Counted from the first letter of the stretch, positions 50,880 through 60,401 are shown. The stretch is DNA of 64,000 nt from Merdibacter sp965119685 (GCA_965119685.1 OZ221971.1:2356001-2420000); one strand, 5' to 3'. Made by a program: numbers and translations. Notes: generated from the sequence alone by a model not told the origin.

Positions 50880-52703
50880 CTATTTTTCAACCGTCAGCAG
50901 CACACCGCCAAAGGCAGGTACGTCGACCTCGATCATATACGGCTTATGATGGCGGCTGACACGCACGGCATGACAGCGCTGCGGTTTTTCTAACGACGTG
51001 CCGCCAAAGCTGCTCCATTCGCTGTTGAGCACCTCCTGATACATGCCCTTGCTCACTACGCCGAACACCTCATGCGCATAGGCGTTTGGCGAGAAGTTGA
51101 GGATGACGACATAATCCTTATCTTTTCCCTTGCGAATGTAGGAAAACAGGTTTTTATCCGCATTATCGGCGTCGATCCACTCAAAGCTCTCCCAGCTGTA
51201 ATCATTCTCATACAGCGTCGGCTCCTTCGTATACAGCTCGCCCAGTTTAGCAAAATAGCGATGGAACGCCTCGTGCGCCGGATAAGTTAACAAGAACCAG
51301 TCGTTTTCCTTCGTCTCGTCCCACTCGCGCCAATGTGCCAATTCATTGCCCATGAAATTGAGCTTTTTGCCCGGATGCGTAAACATGTAGAGATACAGAG
51401 TACGCGCCTGTGCGAACTTCTGCTCGTAGCTGCCCCACATCTTGTTGACGATGGTCGCCTTGCCGTGCACGACCTCATCATGGCTGAATTCCATCAAAAA
51501 GCGCTCCGAGTAGAAATACGCCATCGAGAATGTGATGTTGTTGTGATGCCATTTACGGTAAACCGGATCTTTCTTTAAATATTTGAGGGTATCGTTCATC
51601 CAGCCCAGATCCCACTTGTAATCAAAGCCCAAGCCGCCCTCCAGCGTGCTCTTGGTCACGTTAGGGAAATCGGTGGAATCCTCCGCAATGAGCATGATCT
51701 TTCCCTGATAGCGCTCGTTGAGCAGAAAGTTCATCCGCTTGATGAAGTGCAGCGCACCCTCATTCACGCCCAGCTGCTTGTTGCCATGCCAGAAGATCGC
51801 GTTGGAGATCGCATCCATGCGCAGGCCGTCAAAGTGATAAACGTCGATCCAGAAGGATGCCGCCGACATCAAAAACGAGCGTACCTCCTCCTTCCACAGA
51901 TCGAAGTTGGCCGTTCCCCACTGGCTGTCAGCGTCGTGTGCCTGCGGGTATTCATACAGTGGCGTTCCATCGAAGTAAGACAATGAAAAATCATCCTTGA
52001 CAAAGTGCACCGGCACAAAGTCCATGATGACGCCGATACCCGCCTTATGCGCTTCATTCACCAGATACATGAGATCATGGCAGGAACCAAAGCGGCTGGT
52101 GACGGAAAAATAGCCAGAGCACTGATAGCCCCAAGAGCCGTCAAAAGGATACTCACACAGCGGCATGAGCTCGATATGGGTAAAGTTGTTCTGCTTGACA
52201 TAGCGGATGAGCTTTTTGGCGATCTTGCGGTAGTTGACAAAGGTCTCCTCCTCGCCTTTCATCCATGAGCCGATATGCAGCTCATAGATGTTGATCGGCT
52301 GATCGAACCCTTTGTTACGCTTGGCTAACCATTCATCGTCGCTCCATTTGTCCCAGCTGAGATCTTCCACCACGCTGGCGGTATTGGGCCGCAGCTCGCT
52401 GTAAAAGGCGTATGGGTCCATCTTGTCCACCACGCGTCCGGTCGCCTGCGTAATGCGGTATTTATATGCGTCGGAGATCTTCACGCCTTTGATGTATAAG
52501 CTCCATGTACCGCGCTCATCCACCTTGCGCATCTTGTGTCCCTTGCACGCCCAATCGTCAAAGGAGCCGATGACCTGCACCGCCTGTGCGTTGGGCGCGT
52601 AAAGCGTAAAGCGAACGCCCTCTTTTTCCGGATGTGCGCCGTAAAAACGGTAGGCCTCTAATGAATTTCCTTCATGATAATCTTTCAAGTATTGCGTTTT
52701 CAA
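50880..52703 (-). CDS. glgB: 1,4-alpha-glucan branching enzyme GlgB
   Basis: Adds alpha-1,6 branches to glycogen. The 607 residues start with a CBM48 N-domain (FTLYAPNAQAVQVIGSFDDW), then the GH13 barrel with DFVPVHFVKDD, FDGLRMDAIS (nucleophile Asp), LIAEDS (acid Glu) and EFSHDEVVHGK, and a C-terminal beta domain. The start is a TTG preceded by GGGGAG; the longer frame runs into promoter-like sequence. No other glg gene is nearby, so its partner synthase must lie elsewhere. It is slightly shorter than the usual 630-730. Confidence 0.96.
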   Translation of the reverse strand: MKTQYLKDYHEGNSLEAYRFYGAHPEKEGVRFTLYAPNAQAVQVIGSFDDWACKGHKMRKVDERGTWSLYIKGVKISDAYKYRITQATGRVVDKMDPYAFYSELRPNTASVVEDLSWDKWSDDEWLAKRNKGFDQPINIYELHIGSWMKGEEETFVNYRKIAKKLIRYVKQNNFTHIELMPLCEYPFDGSWGYQCSGYFSVTSRFGSCHDLMYLVNEAHKAGIGVIMDFVPVHFVKDDFSLSYFDGTPLYEYPQAHDADSQWGTANFDLWKEEVRSFLMSAASFWIDVYHFDGLRMDAISNAIFWHGNKQLGVNEGALHFIKRMNFLLNERYQGKIMLIAEDSTDFPNVTKSTLEGGLGFDYKWDLGWMNDTLKYLKKDPVYRKWHHNNITFSMAYFYSERFLMEFSHDEVVHGKATIVNKMWGSYEQKFAQARTLYLYMFTHPGKKLNFMGNELAHWREWDETKENDWFLLTYPAHEAFHRYFAKLGELYTKEPTLYENDYSWESFEWIDADNADKNLFSYIRKGKDKDYVVILNFSPNAYAHEVFGVVSKGMYQEVLNSEWSSFGGTSLEKPQRCHAVRVSRHHKPYMIEVDVPAFGGVLLTVEK

Positions 52704-53000
52704 GCGAAACTCCCCTTTCGTCTGTTCACTATCTCTATTGTACTCCATTTTCAGCAGAAAAACGATAGCTATTTGTATTTTTGTACAGTGTTTGTAATGG
52801 GTTACAATTCTTTGATATTCAAACAGGATACGCCTGCTTTTGCCTGTTGTTATACTCTGCGCTCCCAAAGGAAAAGAAAATGCTTTCTTCTTTTTCTCCC
52901 TATTTCATCCTCCACAAGAAAATGCACGCCCGCTTCCTTTTTTACAGATGCAAGCTGGCGCTTGACAAAAAGCAGTGAGCCTACACGTTTCATATGGAGA

Positions 53001-53029
53001 CGCAAAAGAAGAGAGCATCACCGCTCTCC
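53001..53029 (-). terminator. Terminator of the cysS-mrnC-rlmB-sigH group
   Basis: GAGAGC/GCTCTC hairpin (53011-53028) followed on the minus strand by TTCTTTTG, abutting the sigma-factor stop. Confidence 0.65.
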
Positions 53030-53030
53030 C

Positions 53031-53633
53031 CTACTCTTTCATCAGACGGCGGATCTTCGCTAACGTGTTCTCCACCTTCTTTACGCTGACGCTGCAGCGT
53101 TTGGCGATCTGCGCATAGGCGTCACCCTGACAGCGCAGACAATAAATCTCATACTCCAGCGGTTTCAGCTGACGCTTCAGCCATTCCTCCCGCTGTTTGG
53201 CCGCCGTCACATAGATTTGAAACGCACCGTTCTCCTCTACGCGCAAGCTGGGCATCTGTTCCAGCATCGTAGCGCCCTCTTCGCCTTGCAAAGGTGCGTC
53301 TAAGTGCACCATGTCATAGCGCATGGCGAGGTCTCTGCGGTATTGGGAACGCTGGTAGTCGATGAGCGCATTGCGGATCACTCTGGCACAATATGTGCTA
53401 AAGCGAATGTGGAAGCGCTCCTGATACTCAAACACGGCACGAAACAGCGCCTGTGACGCAATCTGCTGCAAATCTTTTTTCGGATTGCGCACTTGCAGCT
53501 GATAGGTACAGGTTTGGCGGATGATCGCGCGGATCTTGGGCTGATACAATTCCAGCAGCAGGCGAAAGCTCTCCTCATCGCCCTGCTGAATCATATAGAC
53601 GAGTTCATTCTCATTGTAGCTTCTCTCTTTCAT
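53031..53633 (-). CDS. SigH-like RNA polymerase sigma factor
   Basis: The 200-residue sigma-70 family protein has region 2 (ELVYMIQQGDEESFRLLLELYQPKIRAIIRQ; FSTYCARVIRNALIDYQRSQ) and region 4 (LKPLEYEIYCLRCQGDAYAQIAKRCSVSVKKVENTLAKIRRLM). The position after rlmB matches sigH in Firmicutes, where it drives competence or early-stationary genes. ATG 53633 follows GGAGG; a TTG 12 bp upstream is less likely. It has unusual basic content in region 2. Confidence 0.85.
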   Translation of the reverse strand: MKERSYNENELVYMIQQGDEESFRLLLELYQPKIRAIIRQTCTYQLQVRNPKKDLQQIASQALFRAVFEYQERFHIRFSTYCARVIRNALIDYQRSQYRRDLAMRYDMVHLDAPLQGEEGATMLEQMPSLRVEENGAFQIYVTAAKQREEWLKRQLKPLEYEIYCLRCQGDAYAQIAKRCSVSVKKVENTLAKIRRLMKE

Positions 53634-53659
53634 CCATTCCTCCAAAGAGGAGTCCGATG

Positions 53660-54385
53660 TTACAGAGGGTAACGCTGTTCATAAATCTTATAAAGCAGGA
53701 TCGCGCACGCCACCGAGGCGTTGAGCGAATGGATCTTGCCTACCATCGGCAGGGAGACGAAGAAATCGCATTGCTTTTTGACCAGCGGACGCAGACCGAA
53801 GCCCTCCGATCCGATCACCAGCACCAAAGGCACATCATAATTCGCACGGCGATAGTCCACGGCGTCCTCCATATCGGCGCCGACGACCCAATAGCCCTGT
53901 TCCTTGAGCCATTGCAGCGTCTGTGCGAGGTTGGTGACAGTGCTGACCTTGACGGTGTGAATCGCGCCGGTGCTCACCTTTGCGACCGTCGGGGTCAAGG
54001 AGACGCTGCGATGCTTGCCGATGATGACGCCATCCACGCCCACCGCATCACAGCTGCGTAAAATCGCTCCCAGATTATGCGGGTCCTCCAGCTCATCGAG
54101 CATCACAAACAAGCCCGCTTTCCCTTTGGGAACGGCTGCAAGCAGCTCCTCCAGCGCATAGGTGCGATATTCGTCGATACGGGCAGCCACCCCCTGATGG
54201 TGCGTGCTCTTCGCCTTGGCGTCGAGCTGCTCACGTGTCATCCAGCGGATGGGAATCGCGCGTTTTTTCGCTTCATTCACTAAACGCTGATCGCGAAGAC
54301 CCTTCAAAAAGAACAGCTCGTGAATCGCCGTTTCCTCTTTTAAAAGCCCCGCGACGACATTTTTTCCATATACGATCTGTGTCAT
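53660..54385 (-). CDS. rlmB: 23S rRNA 2'-O-methyltransferase RlmB/TrmH type
   Basis: SPOUT methyltransferase acting on 23S rRNA. The 241 residues start with the substrate-binding domain (IVYGKNVVAGLLKE), then the knotted catalytic domain with DELEDPHNLGAILRSCDAVGVDGVII, LVIGSEGFGLRPLVKKQCD and IHSLNASVACAILLY, all family motifs. ATG 54385 overlaps the mrnC stop (ATGA) and follows AGGAGAG. Confidence 0.95.
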   Translation of the reverse strand: MTQIVYGKNVVAGLLKEETAIHELFFLKGLRDQRLVNEAKKRAIPIRWMTREQLDAKAKSTHHQGVAARIDEYRTYALEELLAAVPKGKAGLFVMLDELEDPHNLGAILRSCDAVGVDGVIIGKHRSVSLTPTVAKVSTGAIHTVKVSTVTNLAQTLQWLKEQGYWVVGADMEDAVDYRRANYDVPLVLVIGSEGFGLRPLVKKQCDFFVSLPMVGKIHSLNASVACAILLYKIYEQRYPL

Positions 54386-54768
54386 AACGTCTCTCCTATC
54401 GCCTTGATTTTCTCCCACAGCATGGCTAAGCGCTCCTCCTTGTGAAAGAGGTAGAGATAGCCGATCACCGCTTCAAAGGCGGTCGATTGCCGATAGGTCA
54501 TCACATCGGCATTTTTGGCAATCGTCTTGATATCCGCATTGCGCCCGCGCCGAATGATCTCCTGCTCGTCGGCATCGAAGAAGCCCTCCTGCTGCAAGGT
54601 GAGCAGCATCTGCGCCTGTGCCCGTGCACACACCCATGCGCTGCATTTCTTCTGAAGGACATTGGGCTTTTGATAGCCTTTATCCAGCATGTACAAGCGC
54701 ACCTGCAAGCTCATCCACGCATCGCCGATAAACGCCAATGCCGTACCGTTGTAGTTGACGACCTCCAT
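54382..54768 (-). CDS. mrnC: Mini-ribonuclease III
   Basis: A 128-residue RNase III catalytic domain without an RNA-binding domain: ALAFIGDAWMSLQVR replaces the usual signature, and STAFEAVIGYLYL carries the second acidic pair. It matures 23S rRNA ends in Firmicutes. It lies between cysS and rlmB as in Bacillus, starting immediately after the cysS stop. Confidence 0.94.
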   Translation of the reverse strand: MEVVNYNGTALAFIGDAWMSLQVRLYMLDKGYQKPNVLQKKCSAWVCARAQAQMLLTLQQEGFFDADEQEIIRRGRNADIKTIAKNADVMTYRQSTAFEAVIGYLYLFHKEERLAMLWEKIKAIGETL

Positions 54769-56103
54769 TTAGAGAATCCCTTTCTCCATCAGCTTGGCAC
54801 GAAGCAAATCTGCTTGTGCAAAATCCTTGGCCTTCACTGCGCCACGCCATGTCTCATATAGCGCGCAGTCCTCCTCGCTGAGCGTGCATAGCTCGATCTC
54901 GATGCCCAGCACCTCCATCATCGAGCGCAGCGTTTGTAACAGTGAGGCTGTCTGCGCTTGATCTATTTCACGCTGACGGATGAGCGTGTTGAGCTTCTTG
55001 CATGCTTCAAATACGGCGGCTAATGCGTTTGGTGTGTTGAGATCGTCCGCCATCGCCTCCAAGAACGGCTGATAATACATATCCAGCACACTGCCCTCCT
55101 GCGTATAGCGCGCCAAAGATAATTTGACGGACGCCTGCTTCATCGCATTGGCGACGCGCTCATATTCTTTGCGGCTGCTGGATAAGGTTTCCTCGCTGAT
55201 GTTGAGCGGTGCGCGGTAATGTGCGGATAACATCATCCAGCGGATCACATTGCCCCCATAGGCGGCGATCATGTCCTTTGCCCACAAAACGTTGCCCAGC
55301 GATTTGGACATCTTGTCGCCGTTGATGTTAATCATGCCGTTGTGCACCCAATAGCGGGCGATTTTGCTGTCATAAGCGGCTTTTGCCTGTGCGATTTCAT
55401 TTTCATGATGCGGGAACTTCAAATCCATTCCGCCGCCGTGAATATCGATGAGCGGCTGCCGGAACACATCATGAATCATGACGACACATTCCGTATGCCA
55501 GCCCGGACGCCCTTTTGACCACGGAGAATCCCATTGAATGCCCTCATCGGTCGCTTTCCACAGCGTAAAGTCCAGCGGATTTTCCTTTTTGCCGTTTTCA
55601 TCGATGCGTGCACCGACCACCAAATCATCGATGCGCTGATGGGAGAGAGAACCATACTTCTCCACCCTGCTGACACGGAAATACACATCCCCATCTACCT
55701 GATAAGCATACCCCTTCTCCACTAGCAGGGCGATGAAGTCGATGATCGCATCCATCGTTTCCGTCACCCGCGGAGCAGCGTCCGGCATCATCGCATGCAG
55801 CGCCAGACGATCCTCGTTATAGGCTTTTATGAACTTATCCGTTACTTCTTTTTCACTGACTCCTAATTCCTTTGCCACGTTGATGATCTTATCATCGACA
55901 TCGGTGTAGTTGCTCACCATCTTCACTTCGTAGCCAAGTGCCTGCAAGGTTCGTTTTAACGTGTCGAACACCACGATGGGCCGGGCATTCCCGATGTGGG
56001 GATAGTTGTACACGGTCGGTCCGCATACGTACATGGTGACCTTCCCCTCCTGTAACGGTTCAAATACTTCCGTCTTCATCGTCATACTGTTGTAAAGTTT
56101 CAT
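54769..56103 (-). CDS. cysS: Cysteinyl-tRNA synthetase
   Basis: Class I synthetase charging tRNA-Cys. The 444 residues have the HIGH-type motif YNYPHIGNARP (about residue 35), the zinc ligands around CGPTVYN, GWHTEC and HHENE, and KMSKSLGN. The C terminus is somewhat shorter than the typical 465. A Cys T-box precedes it. The upstream gene at 56398 is on the same strand with a 290-bp leader between. Confidence 0.98.
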   Translation of the reverse strand: MKLYNSMTMKTEVFEPLQEGKVTMYVCGPTVYNYPHIGNARPIVVFDTLKRTLQALGYEVKMVSNYTDVDDKIINVAKELGVSEKEVTDKFIKAYNEDRLALHAMMPDAAPRVTETMDAIIDFIALLVEKGYAYQVDGDVYFRVSRVEKYGSLSHQRIDDLVVGARIDENGKKENPLDFTLWKATDEGIQWDSPWSKGRPGWHTECVVMIHDVFRQPLIDIHGGGMDLKFPHHENEIAQAKAAYDSKIARYWVHNGMININGDKMSKSLGNVLWAKDMIAAYGGNVIRWMMLSAHYRAPLNISEETLSSSRKEYERVANAMKQASVKLSLARYTQEGSVLDMYYQPFLEAMADDLNTPNALAAVFEACKKLNTLIRQREIDQAQTASLLQTLRSMMEVLGIEIELCTLSEEDCALYETWRGAVKAKDFAQADLLRAKLMEKGIL

Positions 56104-56207
56104 ATCGTTTGCTCCTTTTCTGTCTGTTTTCCTGTTTGCCGCATCCTCCCATGCATTCGCTTTTACAGCGCTATGCGAATCGGATGCCGCGCAGTGTCTC
56201 TTGTACG

Positions 56208-56395
56208 AAAAAAAGCCTCTTTATGCAAAGACGCTTGCGCGCGGTCCCACTTTGCTTGAAAGATGCTTTCCTCTCGATCCGTTAACGCCGGCGACGTCCT
56301 GCTCTACTTATCGAACAAGCCCTCGAAAATGCACTTCACTTTGACCTCAGCATCCCGCTTCCACCCTCCGGGACTCGCTTCGCCTGCGTTTTCAA
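56208..56395 (-). promoter_or_regulatory. T-box leader (Cys) upstream of cysS
   Basis: On the minus strand the T-box sequence AAAGTGGGACCGCG (56252-56240) is followed by a terminator, stem AAGCGTCTTT with AAAGAGGCTT and a T7 run (56236-56208). Upstream lies GTGAAGTGCATTTTC with a TGC codon at 56333-56331 that fits a Cys specifier, and GATAAGTAGAG/CGTTAACGG segments resembling conserved leader parts. Uncharged tRNA-Cys would relieve termination. Stem I boundaries are uncertain. Confidence 0.85.
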
Positions 56396-56397
56396 AG

Positions 56398-57063
56398 CTA
56401 CTCTTTTCCTCTGCGGTTTTTCTTTTGTTCCTTTAAAAGATCGTTGATGACTTCCTCATACGGCGTGCCCTTTAACAGCTTCTGCGCTTCTTTCAGATAG
56501 CGGTTGGCATTCGTATGATCGTCGATATAGGTGTATTGCAGTCCGAGCAGATAAGCGAACATCCCCCGCTGCTCCTTGGCCTTGGCACCCTCATAGTATG
56601 CCTGAAATTCTTTAATGTATTTCGCTTCCTTGCGCAGCAGCACGCTGGCGATCATCCGCAGCTCCTTTACGGTATCCGGACTGCCGTTTTCCTCGACCAG
56701 CTTGATCATATCGTTGGCCTTGCGCCGGTTTTTCGTCTCCACATAATAATAGAAGCCGCGCGTCGCCACCGCTGCACGTTCCTTTTTCTTTAAGCGCATA
56801 TGCAGCATCATCTGTAACTGCTCCTCGATATCCTTTGCTCTGCCCAGCGTCAGATAAGCGCTCAAACGCATCATCTCGCGCTCACCGGGGCGCAGAACCA
56901 GCTTGCAGCCGGAGGAATCCAGCACCTTAAAAAAGCCGTCATAATCCTCCTGTGACATCGCAATTACGATTTTTTTCGTATATCTGCGCCGCAGCAGCAC
57001 ATTTGCGCCAAACAGCACGGCCACTACCGCAACGCTGACCAGCACGATCATCCAAATCTCCAT
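56398..57063 (-). CDS. Membrane-anchored TPR-like protein, 221 aa
   Basis: An N-terminal membrane helix (MIVLVSVAVVAVLFGANVLL) is followed by basic RRRYTKK and an all-helical domain with TPR-like units (YLTLGRAKDIEEQLQMML; MFAYLLGLQYTYIDDHTNANRYLKEAQKLL). It is of the same length and layout as the 36571 protein, a probable distant paralogue. It begins 1 bp after the small gene at 57064, with which it is co-transcribed, and ends at the cysS T-box. Confidence 0.75.
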   Translation of the reverse strand: MEIWMIVLVSVAVVAVLFGANVLLRRRYTKKIVIAMSQEDYDGFFKVLDSSGCKLVLRPGEREMMRLSAYLTLGRAKDIEEQLQMMLHMRLKKKERAAVATRGFYYYVETKNRRKANDMIKLVEENGSPDTVKELRMIASVLLRKEAKYIKEFQAYYEGAKAKEQRGMFAYLLGLQYTYIDDHTNANRYLKEAQKLLKGTPYEEVINDLLKEQKKNRRGKE

Positions 57064-57240
57064 TCAGCGATTCTCCTTCTTTTCTTCCTTCATTGCGAGA
57101 GCGATGCTTTGAAACTGCTCCAGCAGACTGTCATCAACACCGTTTTGTTTCAGTTCCTTCAAGTACGCGAGATCCAGATCATCCATCCCCTCAAGGATGA
57201 AATCCCCTGTTTCTTCCCCTAAGCGCTCCTTTATCGGCAT
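57064..57240 (-). CDS. Small acidic hypothetical protein, 58 aa
   Basis: Starts at ATG 57240 after GGAGA; the longer frame passes through promoter sequence and is rejected. The product is acidic and helical (ETGDFILEGMDDLDLAYLKEL; LLEQFQSIALAMKEEKKENR) with no membrane segment. It precedes the TPR-like gene by one base, an arrangement suggesting a functional pair. Confidence 0.65.
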   Translation of the reverse strand: MPIKERLGEETGDFILEGMDDLDLAYLKELKQNGVDDSLLEQFQSIALAMKEEKKENR

Positions 57241-57285
57241 GCGATCATCTCCGTTTTGTTTCCAATCATCGTTCGACGTGCTCTT

Positions 57286-57318
57286 ATTATACCACAGGTG
57301 CCCGCCGGTTGCACCTGT
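57286..57318 (-). promoter_or_regulatory. Promoter with perfect 8-bp inverted repeat over the -35 region
   Basis: TATAAT on the minus strand at 57291-57286. ACAGGTGC-(9 bp)-GCACCTGT covers 57294-57318, where a -35 box would be, and no -35 match is seen. A repressor or activator site is inferred. Confidence 0.5.
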
Positions 57319-57452
57319 TTCCATCACAAAAGATCGCCGAGGGCAATTTCCTACCCCGCTTCTCCCTCTCCCTGCCCCCTGCCAAAGAAAAAATGCCTCG
57401 CCAGGGCAGTTTACAACAGACAATATCTTCCTTTTCTCTTTTTATACATCCG

Positions 57453-57487
57453 AAAAAAGAGTGCCTTGCAAAAGACACCCTTTTTAT
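57453..57487 (-). terminator. Terminator of the GAPDH gene
   Basis: Minus-strand stem AAAGGGTG/CACTCTTT (one mismatch) with TTTTTT after it, 9 bp past the stop. Confidence 0.65.
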
Positions 57488-57495
57488 GAACAATC

Positions 57496-58509
57496 TTACT
57501 TCAGCTCAGAGAAGAACTTGATTGTACGAACCATCTGGCTCGTGTAGCTGTTCTCGTTATCATACCAAGAAACAACCTGAACGTGCGTGTTGCCGTCCTC
57601 CATCTCGTGTGCCATCGTCTGCGTAGCATCGAACAGAGAACCGTAACGCATACCGATGATATCGCTGGAAACCAGCTCTTCCTCTGTGTAACCGAAAGAC
57701 TCAGTTGCAGCAGCCTTCATAGCAGCGTTGATCTCATCCTTTGTTACCTTGCCCTTAACAACAGCGACCAAGATCGTCGTGGAACCTGTCGGCGTAGGAA
57801 CGCGCTGAGCAGAACCGATCAGCTTTCCGTTCAGTTCCGGGATAACCAGACCGATTGCCTTTGCAGCACCGGTGGAGTTTGGAACGATGTTGACAGCTGC
57901 AGCACGGGAACGACGCTTGTCGCCCTTTCTCTGCGGTCCGTCCAAAGTCATCTGATCGCCGGTGTAAGCATGAACCGTCGTCATGATACCGCTCTGGATC
58001 GGTGCCAGATCGTTCAGTGCCTTTGCCATCGGCGCAAGGCAGTTTGTCGTACAAGAAGCTGCGGAGATTACCGTATCTTCCGGAGTCAGCGTCTCGTGGT
58101 TTACGTTGTAAACGATTGTCGGCAGATCGTTTCCTGCAGGTGCGGAGATAACGACCTTACGTGCGCCAGCCTCGATGTGTGCGCTTGCCTTTGCCTTAGA
58201 AGTATAGAATCCTGTGCACTCTAATACTACATCGACATTCAGCTCTCCCCAAGGCAGGTTTTTAGCGTCAGCCTCAGCGTAGATTGTGATTTCTTTTCCG
58301 TCAACAGTGATGGATTTCTCACCAGCTACTACTGTGTCTGCTAACGCATAGCGTCCCTGCGTGGAATCGTACTTCAGCAGGTGTGCCAGCATTGCCGGTG
58401 AAGTCAGGTCGTTGATGGCAACTACTTCATACCCCTCTGCCCCAAACATCTGGCGGAATGCGAGACGTCCGATACGTCCGAATCCATTAATAGCAACTTT
58501 TACTGTCAT
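57496..58509 (-). CDS. gap: Glyceraldehyde-3-phosphate dehydrogenase
   Basis: NAD-dependent glycolytic enzyme. The 337 residues start VAINGFGRIGRLAFRQM (NAD fold) and contain the catalytic ISAASCTTNCLAPMAK (active-site Cys), TVHAYTGDQ with the conserved histidine, and RVPTPTGSTTILVA; the C terminus is WYDNENSYTSQMVRTIKFF. It is transcribed alone from a strong promoter, and codons are biased as expected for a highly expressed gene. Confidence 0.99.
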   Translation of the reverse strand: MTVKVAINGFGRIGRLAFRQMFGAEGYEVVAINDLTSPAMLAHLLKYDSTQGRYALADTVVAGEKSITVDGKEITIYAEADAKNLPWGELNVDVVLECTGFYTSKAKASAHIEAGARKVVISAPAGNDLPTIVYNVNHETLTPEDTVISAASCTTNCLAPMAKALNDLAPIQSGIMTTVHAYTGDQMTLDGPQRKGDKRRSRAAAVNIVPNSTGAAKAIGLVIPELNGKLIGSAQRVPTPTGSTTILVAVVKGKVTKDEINAAMKAAATESFGYTEEELVSSDIIGMRYGSLFDATQTMAHEMEDGNTHVQVVSWYDNENSYTSQMVRTIKFFSELK

Positions 58510-58537
58510 TTTAAAAGTCCTCCTTTTGACATCTTAT

Positions 58538-58566
58538 ATTATAAGGATTTGCCATTTCATTGTCAA
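58538..58566 (-). promoter_or_regulatory. Consensus promoter of gap
   Basis: Perfect TTGACA (58566-58561) and TATAAT (58543-58538) with a 17-bp spacer, followed by AAAGGAGGA before the ATG at 58509. Confidence 0.9.
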
Positions 58567-58687
58567 TTCAGAAAGCGGCTTCCCCGCGTATTTTTTCACA
58601 TTTTTCAAACGTCTGTCACCGCTGTTTTTCCTTTGTTTTCTCCCCGCGTTCCCCCTTTGCCTTCCACCCTCGCACTCCCTCGATAAA

Positions 58688-58852
58688 AAAGGCGCTGTCA
58701 CAGTGGAAAGAGCTATCAAAAATAACGATGACAGGAAAGCGATTCAGCAGACCTGTCATGTTTATTGATTTCACAAAAACGAAAAAAAGGGCGAACAGCC
58801 TCGGTGATATTTATGCAAAATCACCGAACTGCTGCGACCCCTTTTTCCTCAC
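58688..58852 (+). repeat. Dispersed structured repeat, copy 3
   Basis: Full-length homologue of copies 1 and 2. Hairpin 1 is ATGACAGG...CCTGTCAT (58728-58760). Hairpin 2 is extended: GGGCGAACAG pairs with CTGCTGCGACCC and contains an inner CGGTGAT/ATCACCG stem (about 58800-58830). Loop sequences differ from copy 1 while pairing holds. It ends at the stop of the minus-strand gene 58849. Confidence 0.75.
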
Positions 58853-59724
58853 TCTGCAAACTCTGTATCCGCTCTCCTCACCGTTCCATCGCTGAGGCCC
58901 TTGGCAATCTGCCACATCTCGCGATAGGAGATGAATCCGATCGCGTCACTGCGATCCTTTGCGCCGTGGCGCTGTTTCTTCACATTTCCCTCAAACTCAT
59001 CCTGTAACTTACGCTTGTCCATCATGAACTGCACATAGCAGAATTTCTTCAGCAAGAACCACTTCATAATATACTGATAGATTGTCGGCTGCGCATCATC
59101 GCCAAGCGCCGGCAGTTGTTCCCGCGCTTCGTTTTGTAACTGCTCGCCGCGCTGCTTTGCCAGCTCAATCATCTCGTCATAATCGGTAAACAGACGGCGA
59201 TCCGCAAAGCGCTGTACCAAGCCGGCTTTTTCTTTCTTCACAAAGTAGCGCTCCATCGTCTCTTTGAACGTATCCTCCAGCGCCTCGTCATACACCATCG
59301 AGATGATCTCATTGCGCGTTCCCTCATACATGTTATCCGGTTCGCTGATCACGTAGTAATACGCCTTTGCAAAAATATAATCTTCTTTCCCGCCAAACAG
59401 CAGAATGCTCGCACGCTGTGTTCCTTCATCCTTGGCATATATAATATAAGGAATGCAGACCTCATCCTCCGGCATCTTAAACGCGTCCTTATAGCGGATG
59501 ATCTGGTTAGCAATCGCCTCACGGTTGATGCTCAGATGCAGATTTGTACATATCCGTAAATTCTCATCAAGCGAATGCAGATAGCGCAGCACGCCCGTTT
59601 CCCTTTCCTTTGTCTCGTCCTCCTCGATCATCCCCAAGTAATCTTCCAGATAACCGTTAAAGGCACAGATGTCGTCCCCATCGCGCTGATCCTTGTGCGC
59701 CGCTAAAATGTCATAAATCGCCAT
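58849..59724 (-). CDS. Hypothetical protein, 291 aa
   Basis: A soluble, acidic, largely helical protein that I do not recognise. It opens MAIYDILAAHKDQRDGDDICAFNGYLEDYL; the middle has ILLFGGKEDYIFAKAYYYVIS, and the C-terminal third is rich in Lys, Arg and Phe (KWFLLKKFCYVQFMMDKRKLQDEF). No signal peptide or membrane segment is present. It has a consensus-like promoter and is bounded downstream by the repeat. The gene is single, with no operon partners. Confidence 0.75.
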   Translation of the reverse strand: MAIYDILAAHKDQRDGDDICAFNGYLEDYLGMIEEDETKERETGVLRYLHSLDENLRICTNLHLSINREAIANQIIRYKDAFKMPEDEVCIPYIIYAKDEGTQRASILLFGGKEDYIFAKAYYYVISEPDNMYEGTRNEIISMVYDEALEDTFKETMERYFVKKEKAGLVQRFADRRLFTDYDEMIELAKQRGEQLQNEAREQLPALGDDAQPTIYQYIMKWFLLKKFCYVQFMMDKRKLQDEFEGNVKKQRHGAKDRSDAIGFISYREMWQIAKGLSDGTVRRADTEFAE

Positions 59725-59812
59725 ACCGTCGTATCCTCCTTATTTCCCCTGTAACCGTTTGAAAACAGTTAAAGCAAATGCATAGTAAGCGTTTTCATTC
59801 TTCTATATAAAC

Positions 59813-59841
59813 ATTATAGTCCTCTTGCCGCTATTTTTCAA
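59813..59841 (-). promoter_or_regulatory. Promoter of the 58849 gene
   Basis: Minus-strand TTGAAA (59841-59836) and TATAAT (59818-59813) with a 17-bp spacer, about 90 bp before the start codon. Confidence 0.7.
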
Positions 59842-59849
59842 CCATAACC

Positions 59850-60400
59850 TGAACGAAACCTAGGCGAACGTTGCTTCTATTTTCAAAATATGTAAAAAAA
59901 ACGCCGGAAATCGCGCATTTTTGGATGACTGATGCAGAAATTTTACCGTTTTTCAGCATGGGGAAGGCCGGCTTTCCTCATACGACAAGGGACACCCTCA
60001 CAGCAGAAGCATCCCCTGTATTTTCCCCTCTTTTTCTTGCACCCTTTTTCGTTTGTGACATCGCTCGCTTTCCACATGCCCGCCAAACCTTGCTCCCGTA
60101 CACAGGTTTCACTTTTCCGCACTTTTTATCATTCATCCCCAACACCCTTTCTCCCTCACAGCCCCTTGTGTCCGGGTAAGCGGGCGTCCTTCCCTCACAC
60201 CGCGCCATCGTTGACTCTCCCTCCTTTCTCACCCGCTGTCTGCCTTGGCAAAAAGAAAAGCAGCCGCATGGACGGCCGCCTTTCAGGGGATGGGAAAAGA
60301 ATGAAAAAGCTATTGCTTGAAGTCTCTTTGACTTCGCTATTATCCTACAAAAAGAATATGGGATCACCGTGTCATAAAAGTGAACGTTTCCTGAATATAG
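59850..60400. other. Intergenic region of about 550 bp, no supported gene
   Basis: Frames on both strands lack ribosome sites and have odd Pro/Ser/Phe-rich translations. No terminator, repeat or RNA could be supported, apart from the promoter next to the following gene. Confidence 0.4.
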
Positions 60401-60401
60401 G

